A stretch of DNA of 44,440 bases from a bacterium (GTDB lineage Bacteria; Patescibacteriota; Minisyncoccia; UBA6257; 2-01-FULL-56-20). The notes below the pieces were generated by a model. The model saw only the letters and a list, made by a program, of their open reading frames with translations. It was not told the origin of the DNA and searched no databases. Both the position numbers and the translations under genes were made by a program. Positions 22,059 to 29,661 of the stretch are shown one piece after another; within the stretch, counting starts at the first letter, position 1; each line of letters starts with the position of its first letter. The stretch spans positions 1-44,440 of the forward strand of contig JAKAUM010000011.1 in the NCBI GenBank assembly GCA_021827685.1, written 5' to 3'.

Positions 22059-25000
22059 TCACCCGATTTTTTTCGCCGCATCGCAGATGAGTTTTGCCTC
22101 GCCGTCGCGCGGAGAGAGCTTGCCCTGCGTAATAACGAGGTTATTTTCAACCCAGAGAGGCGCGGTTTTTTCATACACGCTGTTGAAGATGACGACTTCG
22201 ATTGATTTCTGAGAGGCATCCTCAATGGTCGCAAAAATCATCGGCTGGCCCGTTTTCGTGAATATTTTTTTCACTTTCGTGACCACCCCCGCCGCGCGGA
22301 CGCCGGCCCGTTCCTCCTGGATCGCCGCAAGCTCCGCGATCGGCCTCACGCCCGCCGCCTTGAGCCGGCCGGCATAGGCCGCAAGCGGATGTTCGGAGAG
22401 ATAAAACCCAATCAGTTCTTTTTCCCATGCAAGCCGTTCCTGGTTCGTTGCGGGCGGCGCCGGCTTGAGTTTCAGGGACGCGGCCGGGATGGCGTCGCCG
22501 AAGAGGGAGCCGCCTTGCCCCGCACCCGCGCCGTTCGCGCCGCCGTTTTTCCGCGCCGCCGCGGCAAAGCGCAGGATGTCGTCCATATTGGACAGCGCTT
22601 GATTGCGTTCGATGCCGAGCGAATCGAACGCCCCCGCCTTGATCAGGCTCTCGAGCGATTTTTTATTGAGGTCCTTATGCTGTATGCGCAGGAGCACGTC
22701 TTCGAAATTCTTGAAAGGCCCGCGCCGCATGCGTTCGTCGATGATGGCCCTCGTGATTTCGCTGCCGACGTTTTTCACCGCTTCAAGGCCGAAACGTATT
22801 TTTTCGCCTTCCGGCGCGAATGCGGCCGCGCTCCGGTTGATGTCGGGGGGCAGGACCTCCACGCCCGTCGCGCGCGCTTCCTGGATGAGGAACGAGATGC
22901 GCTCTATGTCGCGGACTTCGGCGTTCAGGAGCGCGGCGAAAAATTCTTCGCGGTAATGCGCCTTCAGGTACGCCGTCTGATAGCCGATGAGGGCGTAGCA
23001 GGCCGCATGCGATTTGTTGAATCCATACCGCGCGAAAGGCGGGAAGAGTTCCCATATCTGCCGCGCCGTCCGGGGCGGTATCCCGTTCGCAATCATGCCC
23101 TTTACGAGCTTTTCCCCTTGCTCGTCGAGGAGCGATTTTATTTTTTTTCCGATGGCCTTGCGGAGCGTGTCCGCCTCGGGGAGCGTGTAGCCCGCGAGGT
23201 CGCGGGCGATTTGCATCATTTGCTCCTGGTATACGCCGATGCCGTAGGTGTTCTTAAGGATCGGTTCGAGCTTCGGATGGAGATAGCTGATTTTTTCCTC
23301 GCCGTGCTTGCGCTTGATAAACGAAGGGATAAGTTCCATCGGCCCGGGACGAAACAGCGCGACCAGCGCGATAAGGTCCTCAAGGGCGGAGGGCGCGATT
23401 TCCTTCATGTAGCGGCGCATGCCGGACGATTCGAACTGAAATACGCCCGTAGTGTCGGCCTTCTGGAGGAGGTCGTACGTCTTTTTGTCGTCCAGCGGTA
23501 TCCGCGAAATATCGATTGCCCTGCCGCGCAGATCCCTCACGAGCCGGATCGTGTCCTCGATGATGGTGAGGTTCTTTAGTCCGAGAAAATCGATCTTAAG
23601 GAGGCCGAGGTCTTCCACGGCGTGCATCTCGAGCTGCGTGATAATGATGTTCCTTTCCTGCGGAGCGAACTGCAGGGGCACCCGCTCGATGAGCGGTTCT
23701 TTCGCAATCACGGTGCCGCAGGCGTGGACGGAGGCATGGCGCGCCACGCCTTCAAGGTGCCGCGCGGTATCGATCAGTTTTTTCGCTTCAGGGTTCGCGT
23801 CGTAAAGCGCGCGGAGCTCCGCCACGTTTTTCAGGCACTCGTCGAGCCACCCCTCTTTCATCCCTTGCGTCGGATTGAAAGGAATCAGCTTTGCAATCCG
23901 GTCGCAGAAGGCGTAGGAATATCCCATGGCGCGTCCGGCATCGCGGATCGCCGCGCGCGCCGCCATGGTCCCGAACGTGATGATGCGCGCCACGCGGTCC
24001 TCGCCGTATTTTTCCCGCGCGTAGGCGAGCACTTCGTCGCGGCGCGCGTCGGCGAAATCAATGTCGATGTCCGGCATCTGGATGCGTTCCGGATTCAGGA
24101 AGCGCTCGAAGAGGAGCCCGTATGCCAGGGGATCGATGTCCGTGATGCCGAGGACGTAGGAAACCAAGCTTCCCGCGGCGGAGCCGCGGCCCGGCCCCAC
24201 GGAGATGCCGTGCGCCTTCGCCCACCGGATAAGATCCTGCACGATGAGGAAATAATCGGCGAACCCGGTCTTTTTTATCACGCCGAGCTCGTATTCCAGC
24301 CGCGCACGGAATTCTTTTCTTTCATCCTCCGGCAAGCCGGCCTCATCCGGGAATCTCTCCGGCAGCCGCTCCGCCACAAGCTCGCGGAGATAGGCATCCG
24401 CGGTTTTCCCCTCCGGCTTCGGAAAATCGGGGAGCAGGACACTGCCCAGTTCGATTTCGACGTTGCAGCGCGCGGCGATTTCCGCCGCGCGCGCGACCGC
24501 TTCCGCGCCTCCCGGTACTGCGGCGAATTTCTCCTCCATCGCTTCCGGCGAGAGGATGGAAAAGTCGTCCTCTTTCATGGTCATCCGGTCGTCGTCCGAG
24601 AGCTGGTTCCCGGTTTGCACGGCAAGCAGGACGTCGTGGTATTCGGCGTCTTCGGAGCGCGTGTAGTGGCTGTCCTGCGTCGCGACGAGCGGTATGCCGG
24701 TTTCCGCCGAAAGCCTTAAAAGCAGCGGCTCAATCTTTTCCGAATCCGGCACATGGGGATGCTTTTGGATTTCGAGGAAATAGTTTTCGTTGCCGAAAAT
24801 CCCGCGGTATTCCTCCGCGGCGCGGCGGGCTTCTTCAAAACGCCCGGCCTGGAGCGCGCGGCCTATCTCGCCGCCGATGCACGCGGAAAGGGCGATGAGC
24901 CCCTCGTGGTGTTCGCGGAGGAGGTCTTTGTCCACGCGCGGGCGGTAATAATAACCTTCAAGGTGGGCCTTGGAGACAAGCTTAATGAGGTTTTGCCATC

Positions 25001-25286
25001 CGGTTTGGTTTTCGGCGAGGAGGACGAGATGGTAGTATTTTTCGCTCGCCTCCTTTGAAAAACGGTCGCGCGGCGCGACGTAGGTCTCGACGCCGAGTAC
25101 GGGTCTCACCTTCGCCTTCTTCGCCGCCTTATAGAACTCGACCGCGCCGTAAAGCGCGCCGTGATCGGTCAGAGCCACGGCGTCCATGCCGAGCTCTTTC
25201 ACGCGCGCAACGAGTTCATCGATCTTCGTAAGGCCGTCGAGGAGGGAGTAGTGGGAATGCGTATGAAGGTGGGCGAATTTAGGCAT
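22059..25286 (-). CDS. dnaE: DNA polymerase III alpha subunit (replicative polymerase)
   Basis: C-family DNA polymerase of 1075 aa, DnaE1 type. The N-terminal PHP domain begins MPKFAHLHTHSHYSLLDG and includes ALTDHGALYG, with metal-binding histidines retained. The palm has the catalytic pair in PDIDIDFADARRDEV (about residue 402) and a third acidic site in KIDFLGLKNL. The fingers carry YGFNKSHAACYALIGYQTAYLK. A helix-hairpin-helix and C-terminal OB domain (RAAGVVTKVKKIFTKTGQPMIFATIED) follow. The start at 25286 is set by the PHP motif; in-frame codons to 25373 are non-homologous and lie in the leader. It stops one base before the next promoter. Confidence 0.97.
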   Translation of the reverse strand: MPKFAHLHTHSHYSLLDGLTKIDELVARVKELGMDAVALTDHGALYGAVEFYKAAKKAKVRPVLGVETYVAPRDRFSKEASEKYYHLVLLAENQTGWQNLIKLVSKAHLEGYYYRPRVDKDLLREHHEGLIALSACIGGEIGRALQAGRFEEARRAAEEYRGIFGNENYFLEIQKHPHVPDSEKIEPLLLRLSAETGIPLVATQDSHYTRSEDAEYHDVLLAVQTGNQLSDDDRMTMKEDDFSILSPEAMEEKFAAVPGGAEAVARAAEIAARCNVEIELGSVLLPDFPKPEGKTADAYLRELVAERLPERFPDEAGLPEDERKEFRARLEYELGVIKKTGFADYFLIVQDLIRWAKAHGISVGPGRGSAAGSLVSYVLGITDIDPLAYGLLFERFLNPERIQMPDIDIDFADARRDEVLAYAREKYGEDRVARIITFGTMAARAAIRDAGRAMGYSYAFCDRIAKLIPFNPTQGMKEGWLDECLKNVAELRALYDANPEAKKLIDTARHLEGVARHASVHACGTVIAKEPLIERVPLQFAPQERNIIITQLEMHAVEDLGLLKIDFLGLKNLTIIEDTIRLVRDLRGRAIDISRIPLDDKKTYDLLQKADTTGVFQFESSGMRRYMKEIAPSALEDLIALVALFRPGPMELIPSFIKRKHGEEKISYLHPKLEPILKNTYGIGVYQEQMMQIARDLAGYTLPEADTLRKAIGKKIKSLLDEQGEKLVKGMIANGIPPRTARQIWELFPPFARYGFNKSHAACYALIGYQTAYLKAHYREEFFAALLNAEVRDIERISFLIQEARATGVEVLPPDINRSAAAFAPEGEKIRFGLEAVKNVGSEITRAIIDERMRRGPFKNFEDVLLRIQHKDLNKKSLESLIKAGAFDSLGIERNQALSNMDDILRFAAAARKNGGANGAGAGQGGSLFGDAIPAASLKLKPAPPATNQERLAWEKELIGFYLSEHPLAAYAGRLKAAGVRPIAELAAIQEERAGVRAAGVVTKVKKIFTKTGQPMIFATIEDASQKSIEVVIFNSVYEKTAPLWVENNLVITQGKLSPRDGEAKLICDAAKKIG

Positions 25287-25370
25287 GAAATTGTTCTTCC
25301 GGACGCCGCGCCGACTTTCCGGCGCGTCCGCCCGCGTTGCCCTCGCAAGCGAGGATGCGGAACACGATGC
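25287..25370 (-). promoter_or_regulatory. Structured leader of dnaE
   Basis: Two strong hairpins lie between the likely start site and the ATG: CCTCG-CAAG-CGAGG (25341-25354), and CGCGCCG/CGGCGCG (25307-25313 with 25320-25326) extended by GGA/TCC. No T-run follows, so they are not terminators. No Shine-Dalgarno precedes the ATG. They may control translation or mRNA stability of the polymerase. Confidence 0.45.
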
Positions 25371-25376
25371 CACTCC

Positions 25377-25404
25377 ATTTTACACGAACTGCCGGCGGAA
25401 ACAA
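25377..25404 (-). promoter_or_regulatory. Possible promoter of dnaE
   Basis: On the minus strand TAAAAT (25377-25382) with a poor -35 TTGTTT (25399-25404) 16 bases upstream. It predicts a start near 25370 and a leader of about 85 bases. Confidence 0.4.
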
Positions 25405-25454
25405 AATGCGCCGCGGGTGCGCAGGCGGCGGGGCCGCCCATCCCGCGATTCGCG

Positions 25455-25481
25455 TTTACAGAAGCCGCCGCGTCTTATAAT
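25455..25481 (+). promoter_or_regulatory. Possible promoter of tRNA-Thr(TGT)
   Basis: TATAAT at 25476-25481 lies 24 bases before the tRNA. TTTACA (25455-25460) is a candidate -35 but the spacer is only 15 bases. Confidence 0.45.
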
Positions 25482-25505
25482 ATAGTGGGGTTATATCGGA
25501 GTTCG

Positions 25506-25577
25506 GCCGGAGTAGCTCAATGGCAGAGCAGCGCTTTTGTAAAGCGAAGATTGGAGGTTCGAGTCCTCTCTCCGGCT
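25506..25577 (+). tRNA. tRNA-Thr (anticodon TGT)
   Basis: Complete 72-nt cloverleaf: acceptor GCCGGAG/CTCCGGC, D arm GCTC-AATGGCA-GAGC, anticodon loop TTTGTAA, T arm GGAGG-TTCGAGT-CCTCT and discriminator T. The anticodon stem has one mismatch at its outer pair. CCA is not encoded. Acceptor stem and most of the T arm are the same as in the tRNA-Thr(CGT) gene at 36093, so the two are close paralogs. Confidence 0.96.
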
Positions 25578-25615
25578 CAGCAATCAGACAAGTGTCATTT
25601 TCAGAAAAATTTTGC

Positions 25616-25638
25616 CGCGCTTCGCGGAGCGAAGCGCG
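25616..25638 (+). repeat. Perfect 10-bp hairpin between two tRNA-Thr genes
   Basis: CGCGCTTCGC (25616-25625), loop GGA, then GCGAAGCGCG (25629-25638). No T-run follows on the plus strand, so it is not a standard terminator. It could protect the tRNA transcript end or be a repeat relic. Confidence 0.6.
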
Positions 25639-25670
25639 CCTCGCCGCCGCAAGCCGCCACCGCAGGGTGC

Positions 25671-25699
25671 TTGAAAAATGTTTCCCGGAACGGTACCTT
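25671..25699 (+). promoter_or_regulatory. Promoter of tRNA-Thr(GGT)
   Basis: TTGAAA (25671-25676), a 17-base spacer and TACCTT (25694-25699). The predicted start lies a base or two before the tRNA 5' end. Confidence 0.5.
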
Positions 25700-25707
25700 T
25701 AAGCGGT

Positions 25708-25780
25708 GCCGATGTAGCTCAGCTGGCAGAGCAACTCCATGGTAAGGAGTAGGTCGGCGGTTCGAATCCGCCCATCGGCT
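25708..25780 (+). tRNA. tRNA-Thr (anticodon GGT)
   Basis: Complete 73-nt cloverleaf: acceptor GCCGATG/CATCGGC, D arm GCTC-AGCTGGCA-GAGC, anticodon stem ACTCC/GGAGT with loop ATGGTAA, T arm GGCGG-TTCGAAT-CCGCC and discriminator T. It reads ACC and ACT codons. CCA is not encoded. Confidence 0.97.
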
Positions 25781-25860
25781 CAGGATGGTATCGCAGTATC
25801 GGCATGGGTTCCGCGGCGGACGGATGCCGCGTCTTTGATGATCGCCCCGCCCATGGCGCC

Positions 25861-25889
25861 TTGCCAATCCGCCGCTGTTCGGCTAACAT
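25861..25889 (+). promoter_or_regulatory. Promoter of rpmG
   Basis: TTGCCA (25861-25866), a 17-base spacer and TAACAT (25884-25889), which ends exactly 6 bases before the rpmG ATG. It predicts a leaderless mRNA. Confidence 0.6.
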
Positions 25890-25895
25890 AATGCC

Positions 25896-26075
25896 ATGGC
25901 AAAGGTAAAGAGAGCCGACAAGCTGATCACGCTCCGCTGTTCTTCCTGCAAGCGGCGGAATTACTATACGAACAAGAACAAGAAGAAGGTGGAACGGAAG
26001 ATAGAATTGCAAAAGTATTGCAAGTGGTGCCGGAAGAAGACGATCCACAAGGAAGCGCGCATCACGGGGAAATAA
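25896..26075 (+). CDS. rpmG: 50S ribosomal protein L33 (bL33), zinc-ribbon form
   Basis: Small protein of 59 aa: MAKVKRADKLITLRCSSCKR through YCKWCRKKTIHKEARITGK. Two CxxC pairs form the zinc ribbon of the C+ type L33. It lies near the E site of the 50S subunit. A second ATG at 25891 is in another frame and opens nothing useful. It sits among tRNA genes (tRNA-Thr upstream, tRNA-Trp 23 bases downstream), as often seen in bacteria, and may be co-transcribed with tRNA-Trp. Confidence 0.94.
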   Translation: MAKVKRADKLITLRCSSCKRRNYYTNKNKKKVERKIELQKYCKWCRKKTIHKEARITGK

Positions 26076-26078
26076 ACG

Positions 26079-26084
26079 TATAAT
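26079..26084 (+). promoter_or_regulatory. -10 box of tRNA-Trp
   Basis: Exact TATAAT between rpmG and tRNA-Trp, 14 bases before the tRNA. No clear -35; readthrough from rpmG is equally possible. Confidence 0.4.
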
Positions 26085-26098
26085 TAATAGGAAGCGAA

Positions 26099-26169
26099 GG
26101 GGGCATCGTTCAATGGCAGGACGGCGGTCTCCAAAACCGCCAACGTGGGTTCGATTCCTACTGCCCCCG
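26099..26169 (+). tRNA. tRNA-Trp (anticodon CCA)
   Basis: Complete 71-nt cloverleaf: acceptor GGGGGCA/TGCCCCC, D stem GTTC/GGAC, anticodon loop CTCCAAA on a GCGGT/ACCGC stem, a TTCGATT T loop and discriminator G, the usual base for tRNA-Trp. CCA is not encoded. It reads UGG only, consistent with UGA being a stop in this genome. An AT-rich ThyA-family gene follows directly. Confidence 0.96.
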
Positions 26170-26246
26170 CGAGTAGGGCGATAAAAAACTCCTTATGATA
26201 TGAGGGCGGTTTTACGTCCGGAGGTTCTCACTCGGGATCTTATAAC

Positions 26247-26275
26247 TTTACTCGCGTCCATTTCCGGTTTAGGAT
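26247..26275 (+). promoter_or_regulatory. Possible promoter of the ThyA-family gene
   Basis: TTTACT (26247-26252), a 17-base spacer and TAGGAT (26270-26275), ending 8 bases before the ATG at 26284. Confidence 0.4.
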
Positions 26276-26283
26276 ATTGGACG

Positions 26284-27171
26284 ATGAACGATTTTGACAG
26301 GCAATATCTGTCGCTTTTAAAACGTGTATTATCTCGCGGCGAGAGAAGAATAACTCGATCTGGGGCTGGGACGATAAGTGTTCACGGAGAGATGATTAAG
26401 CACGATCTCTCGAGGGGATTTCCTTTGACTACCCTGAGGGCAATACCATTCCGGTTGGTGTCAACAGAGCTCGAATGGACATTGAGGGGTAAGACCGACA
26501 AAAATTCGCTACAAGCACTTAATAATCATATTTGGGACAAATTTTGCAATCCGACGCATGTTAAACATCTTAAAAACTATGAAAAGAAATTTGGCAGCGC
26601 TTTCAAAGATAACGATTTAGGTCCCATATACGGATTCCAGTGGCGTCATTTCGGCGCCAGGTATACCGGCCCGAATTCGGATTACAAAGGCCTCGGGTTC
26701 GACCAGATTAAGACCATCATCAAATTGTTGAAGAGTCGGTCGTTCTCTAAAAGAATGGTCATAACGAACTGGAATCCGGCTCAAGTCGAAGAAATGGCGG
26801 TACCTTGCTGCCCTGTTGCGTTCTCGGTCATAAGGCACGGGGACAGGCTGAACCTCTCATTTTTTCAGAGATCGGCCGATGCAGTCATAGGATTGCCATT
26901 CGACTTTGCTTTCTATGCCCTCCTGTTGCACCTTTTCGCTCTAGAGGCCCGCTTGAAGCCTGGCAGTATCGTCGGGTTTTTCAATAATATCGAGATTTTT
27001 GATCAACATATCGCAAACGCCAAGAAGCTGATTCGGCGAACGCCTAAAAGGCTTGCCAGGATGGAGACGAGAGATTTCAAAACCATATTAAAGTGGAAGC
27101 ACGATGACTCGCGGCTCGCGGGGTATAAGCCCAACGATCAATTGAAATTTGAGGTTCATTTCTCAAGTTGA
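26284..27171 (+). CDS. Thymidylate synthase-family protein, possible dCMP (hydroxy)methylase
   Basis: Protein of 295 aa with the ThyA fold throughout: ITRSGAGTISVHG (phosphate arginine), STELEWTLRGKTD, LGPIYGFQWRHFG, MAVPCCPVAF (catalytic Cys at about 176), FQRSADAVIGLPFD, LKPGSIVGFFNN. ThyA has PFN where this has PFD (Asp207). In E. coli ThyA that Asn recognises the uracil ring, and in T4 dCMP hydroxymethylase it is Asp. The His after the catalytic Cys is Pro, and the HxY pair that holds the sugar reads EIF. The substrate may therefore be dCMP rather than dUMP. The start at 26284 is set by alignment; an ATG at 26200 adds non-family residues. Codon and base use are far more AT-rich than the neighbours, a sign of transfer. 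Confidence 0.8.
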   Translation: MNDFDRQYLSLLKRVLSRGERRITRSGAGTISVHGEMIKHDLSRGFPLTTLRAIPFRLVSTELEWTLRGKTDKNSLQALNNHIWDKFCNPTHVKHLKNYEKKFGSAFKDNDLGPIYGFQWRHFGARYTGPNSDYKGLGFDQIKTIIKLLKSRSFSKRMVITNWNPAQVEEMAVPCCPVAFSVIRHGDRLNLSFFQRSADAVIGLPFDFAFYALLLHLFALEARLKPGSIVGFFNNIEIFDQHIANAKKLIRRTPKRLARMETRDFKTILKWKHDDSRLAGYKPNDQLKFEVHFSS

Positions 27172-27267
27172 AAAGCTTCCGCGTATCGCCAAAAGCCGCA
27201 GGGGTCGCCCGCGTTGTCTCCGGCGATCCGGCGGGAAAAAATATTTGGACCGGTTTGTATCGCCGGG

Positions 27268-27276
27268 TGCTATAAT
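27268..27276 (+). promoter_or_regulatory. Extended -10 promoter of the rlmB unit
   Basis: TGC-TATAAT (27268-27276) ends 7 bases before the ATG at 27284. It predicts a leaderless or nearly leaderless mRNA. Confidence 0.7.
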
Positions 27277-27283
27277 CAGTGCC

Positions 27284-28180
27284 ATGGCGAGGAAGCGCGA
27301 GGGGAGGCGTGATGGAAAGCGCGGCGGCTTCGGCAGTGAGGCGCGGCGCGGGAAGATTTACGTCTACGGGCGGCATGCGCTCCGTGAGGCGCTCGCGCAT
27401 GCGCCCCGCGCGGTGCGGAAAGTGTTTCTCGCGCCGCCGCTCGCGGAGGACCGCGAGCTTGCGCGCCTTTTAGAGAGGGAGCGTATCCCTGCCGAAATCA
27501 TGCGGGGAGGCCGTGAGGCCTCGCGCATGGTGGGGGAGGATGCGGCGCACCAGGGCGTGATCGCCGTCGTGGATCCGGAGAAGCTTGTCGTGGATTTCGA
27601 CGAATTTTTCAGCCGCGAACTTGAGGCGCGAATCTCCTCTGACACCCTGTTCGTGCTTTTGGACGAACTGACCGATCCGCACAATGTCGGCGCGATCATC
27701 CGCTCCGCGGCGGCATTCGGCGCGGACGGAGTCCTGATCCCGCCGCACAACCAGGCGCCCATCACGGGATCGGTCGTGAAAGCGTCCGCCGGCATGGCGT
27801 TCCGCATCCCGCTTCTCGCGATCGGCAACGTAAACCGGACGGTGGACGTCCTGAAAGACGCGGGATTCCGCGTCTACGGACTTTTAATGAACGGGGACAC
27901 GGAACTTGCGGACGAGCCGTTCAGCGGCCCTTCCCTTATTATCGTCGGCAACGAGGCCTCGGGCATCCGCGAAAAAACGCTTGCGCGGTGCGATGCAAAA
28001 TTGCGCATCCCGATGCATCCCCGCGCGGAATCATTGAATGCTTCGGTATCGGCCGCAGTCGCGCTCTATTCATGGAGCGCGAAGCATCCGGCGGCGCTCA
28101 AGAGCGGCGCCGGGCCGGAGGACGCGCCGCCGCGCGAGGCGCCGCCCGCGCCGCCGGAAAAGAAATATCATGGAATTTGA
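27284..28180 (+). CDS. rlmB: SpoU/TrmH-family RNA 2'-O-methyltransferase (RlmB-like)
   Basis: Protein of 298 aa. A basic N-terminus leads into the substrate-binding domain (KIYVYGRHALREALAHAP). The SPOUT methyltransferase domain has its three motifs: LDELTDPHNVGAIIRSAAAFGADGV, GPSLIIVGNEASGI and LRIPMHPRAESLNASVSAAVALY. These form the knot that binds SAM. The family methylates guanosine 2'-OH in 23S rRNA (RlmB) or tRNA; the exact target is inferred. A proline- and alanine-rich tail of ~30 residues follows. The last 11 bases overlap the next methyltransferase gene. In-frame codons upstream of 27284 overlap the promoter and were rejected. Confidence 0.88.
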   Translation: MARKREGRRDGKRGGFGSEARRGKIYVYGRHALREALAHAPRAVRKVFLAPPLAEDRELARLLERERIPAEIMRGGREASRMVGEDAAHQGVIAVVDPEKLVVDFDEFFSRELEARISSDTLFVLLDELTDPHNVGAIIRSAAAFGADGVLIPPHNQAPITGSVVKASAGMAFRIPLLAIGNVNRTVDVLKDAGFRVYGLLMNGDTELADEPFSGPSLIIVGNEASGIREKTLARCDAKLRIPMHPRAESLNASVSAAVALYSWSAKHPAALKSGAGPEDAPPREAPPAPPEKKYHGI

Positions 28181-29075
28181 ACGCAAAGATTTAACCGCGG
28201 AGCCGTGGGCGGATTATGAGCTTATCGATTCCGGCGCAAACCGGAAGCTCGAGCGTTTCGGCGAATATCTCCTGATCCGGCCGGAAACGCAGGCGCTTTG
28301 GCGCCCGTCCGCGCCCGGCGCGTGGAAAAATGCGCGGGCTGAGTTCGTCTTCGAGGGCGGCAAGGGCGCATGGCGGGGCAGGGGCGTTCCGGAAAAGTGG
28401 GGGCTCAGCTGGGGTGCCGCGCGGTTTACCGCGCGGCTTACCTCGTTCAAGCACACGGGACTCTTTCCGGAACAGGAGGAAAATTGGCGGTGGATAGAGG
28501 CGCGGGTTCGGGCGCAGTCCGGCGCCGCGCCGGCGCAGGTTCTGAACCTTTTCGGCTATACCGGGATTGCGAGCATCGCCGCGGCGCAGGCGGGCGCCTT
28601 CGTGACGCATGTAGACGCCTCAAAACAGAGCAATGCGTGGGCGAAGGAAAACGCGGAATTATCCGGGCTTCGCGCCGCCGCCGGCGGGGGCATCCGCTTC
28701 ATTACGGACGACGCTTTGGGGTTTGTCATGCGCGAAGGGCGCCGCGCCGCGCGTTACGACGGGATTGTCCTCGACCCGCCGGCGTTCGGGCGGGGGCCGA
28801 AAGGGGAAGTATGGCGCATTGAAGAACATCTGCCTGCCCTGCTCGCCGCGCTCGGGAAAATCCTTAAGAAAGAGGCCGGATCGTTTTTCCTTTTGAACGG
28901 CTATGCGGCGGGATATTCCCCGCGCGCGTTCCTGCGGGCCGTGGAGGATTTTTCCCCGGAATGGCGCGCCGGCTCCGCCGGGGCGCCGCGCGGCGAATTC
29001 GGAGAGCTTTGCATAAAAGAATCCGCTTCGATGAGATGCGTGCCGTCGGGGATTTATGTCCGGCTCGTTCTATAA
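28170..29075 (+). CDS. Class I SAM-dependent methyltransferase (RlmI/RlmK-type)
   Basis: Protein of 301 aa. The SAM site is plain: LNLFGYTGIASIAAAQAGA, then the acidic THVDASKQSNAWAKENAELSG. The catalytic-type motif IVLDPPAFGRG is in place, and LLNGYAAGYSPRAF follows. The pattern matches COG1092 enzymes that methylate 23S rRNA bases, but no PUA domain is seen at the N-terminus, so the precise target is uncertain. The gene overlaps the end of rlmB by 11 bases, making a two-gene RNA-modification operon. It converges on the pilin gene with 26 bases between. Confidence 0.8.
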   Translation: MEFERKDLTAEPWADYELIDSGANRKLERFGEYLLIRPETQALWRPSAPGAWKNARAEFVFEGGKGAWRGRGVPEKWGLSWGAARFTARLTSFKHTGLFPEQEENWRWIEARVRAQSGAAPAQVLNLFGYTGIASIAAAQAGAFVTHVDASKQSNAWAKENAELSGLRAAAGGGIRFITDDALGFVMREGRRAARYDGIVLDPPAFGRGPKGEVWRIEEHLPALLAALGKILKKEAGSFFLLNGYAAGYSPRAFLRAVEDFSPEWRAGSAGAPRGEFGELCIKESASMRCVPSGIYVRLVL

Positions 29076-29101
29076 AGAGGCCCGCGCCCCCGCCCGCCGC
29101 G

Positions 29102-29578
29102 TTAATACGTGATAAGCCCCGCCGTGTTCACGCTGATAGTCGTGCTCGCGGAAGGGGCGCCGTTCGTCATGAGATCGAGGACGACGGAGGTCGCGGCGGA
29201 CGGGATGCCGGTGAGCTCGGTGAACGTGATTTCAAGGGCGCCGCCGCTCGGAACGGTCGAGCTGTCGAACTGGACATCGGGAGGCAGTGGATAGACGCCG
29301 GTGCGCGAATTCGTGGAGTAGGTTCCCGAAAAAAGGGCGTAGAATGGCGCGCCCGCGGTCGTATTGTCCATGCGGACGCCCCACGAAGCGCCGCCGTCCT
29401 GGTTTACGGCGCGGCTTTGCGCCTCGCGCAGAAGGGTGCCGATTTCGTTGGCCGTGTTCGTGAGATCGCGCGTGTTGCGCACGGAAAAGAGCGAAACCGC
29501 CGTCACGACGGAAATGATGACAATGATGCCAAGGACGATCATGAGTTCTATGAGCGTGAACCCGCTTCGGCGTTCCAT
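29102..29578 (-). CDS. Type IV pilin-like prepilin
   Basis: Protein of 158 aa with a textbook class III signal: MERRSG-FTLIELMIVLGI, with cleavage expected after Gly6 and methylation of the new N-terminal Phe. The hydrophobic helix (about residues 7-30) anchors the protein before assembly. The rest is a Thr-, Ser- and Gly-rich periplasmic-type domain of the GspH/pseudopilin kind. The peptidase and assembly ATPase are not in the window. It may be a pilus subunit or a minor pseudopilin for DNA uptake or host attachment. The start at 29578 is supported by a TATAAT box 6 bases upstream. Confidence 0.88.
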   Translation of the reverse strand: MERRSGFTLIELMIVLGIIVIISVVTAVSLFSVRNTRDLTNTANEIGTLLREAQSRAVNQDGGASWGVRMDNTTAGAPFYALFSGTYSTNSRTGVYPLPPDVQFDSSTVPSGGALEITFTELTGIPSAATSVVLDLMTNGAPSASTTISVNTAGLITY

Positions 29579-29584
29579 CCGTCC

Positions 29585-29590
29585 ATTATA
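29585..29590 (-). promoter_or_regulatory. -10 box of the pilin gene
   Basis: Exact TATAAT on the minus strand, ending 6 bases before the ATG at 29578. No convincing -35. It predicts a leaderless mRNA. Confidence 0.6.
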
Positions 29591-29625
29591 CCCAATTTCC
29601 CCGCCTGTCCCGCGAGTTATCCTCA

Positions 29626-29653
29626 TTGCATCCGTCTGCGGGTCGCGTAAAAT
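29626..29653 (+). promoter_or_regulatory. Promoter of ftsA
   Basis: TTGCAT (29626-29631), a 16-base spacer and TAAAAT (29648-29653), ending 8 bases before the ftsA ATG. It is divergent from the pilin promoter. Confidence 0.6.
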
Positions 29654-29661
29654 AAGAGGGA

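Noticed and set aside
22389-24719. Long plus-strand open frames inside dnaE
   Set aside because: They are complements of well-conserved dnaE codons and contain no recognisable motif or start signal.
25616-25638. Hairpin between tRNA-Thr genes as an intrinsic terminator
   Set aside because: The stem is perfect but no T-run follows on the plus strand; the sequence after it is GC-rich.
26200-26283. Upstream ATG at 26200 as the start of the ThyA-like protein
   Set aside because: The extra 28 residues have no ThyA similarity, and the family N-terminus aligns from 26284, which also has a plausible promoter 8 bases before it.
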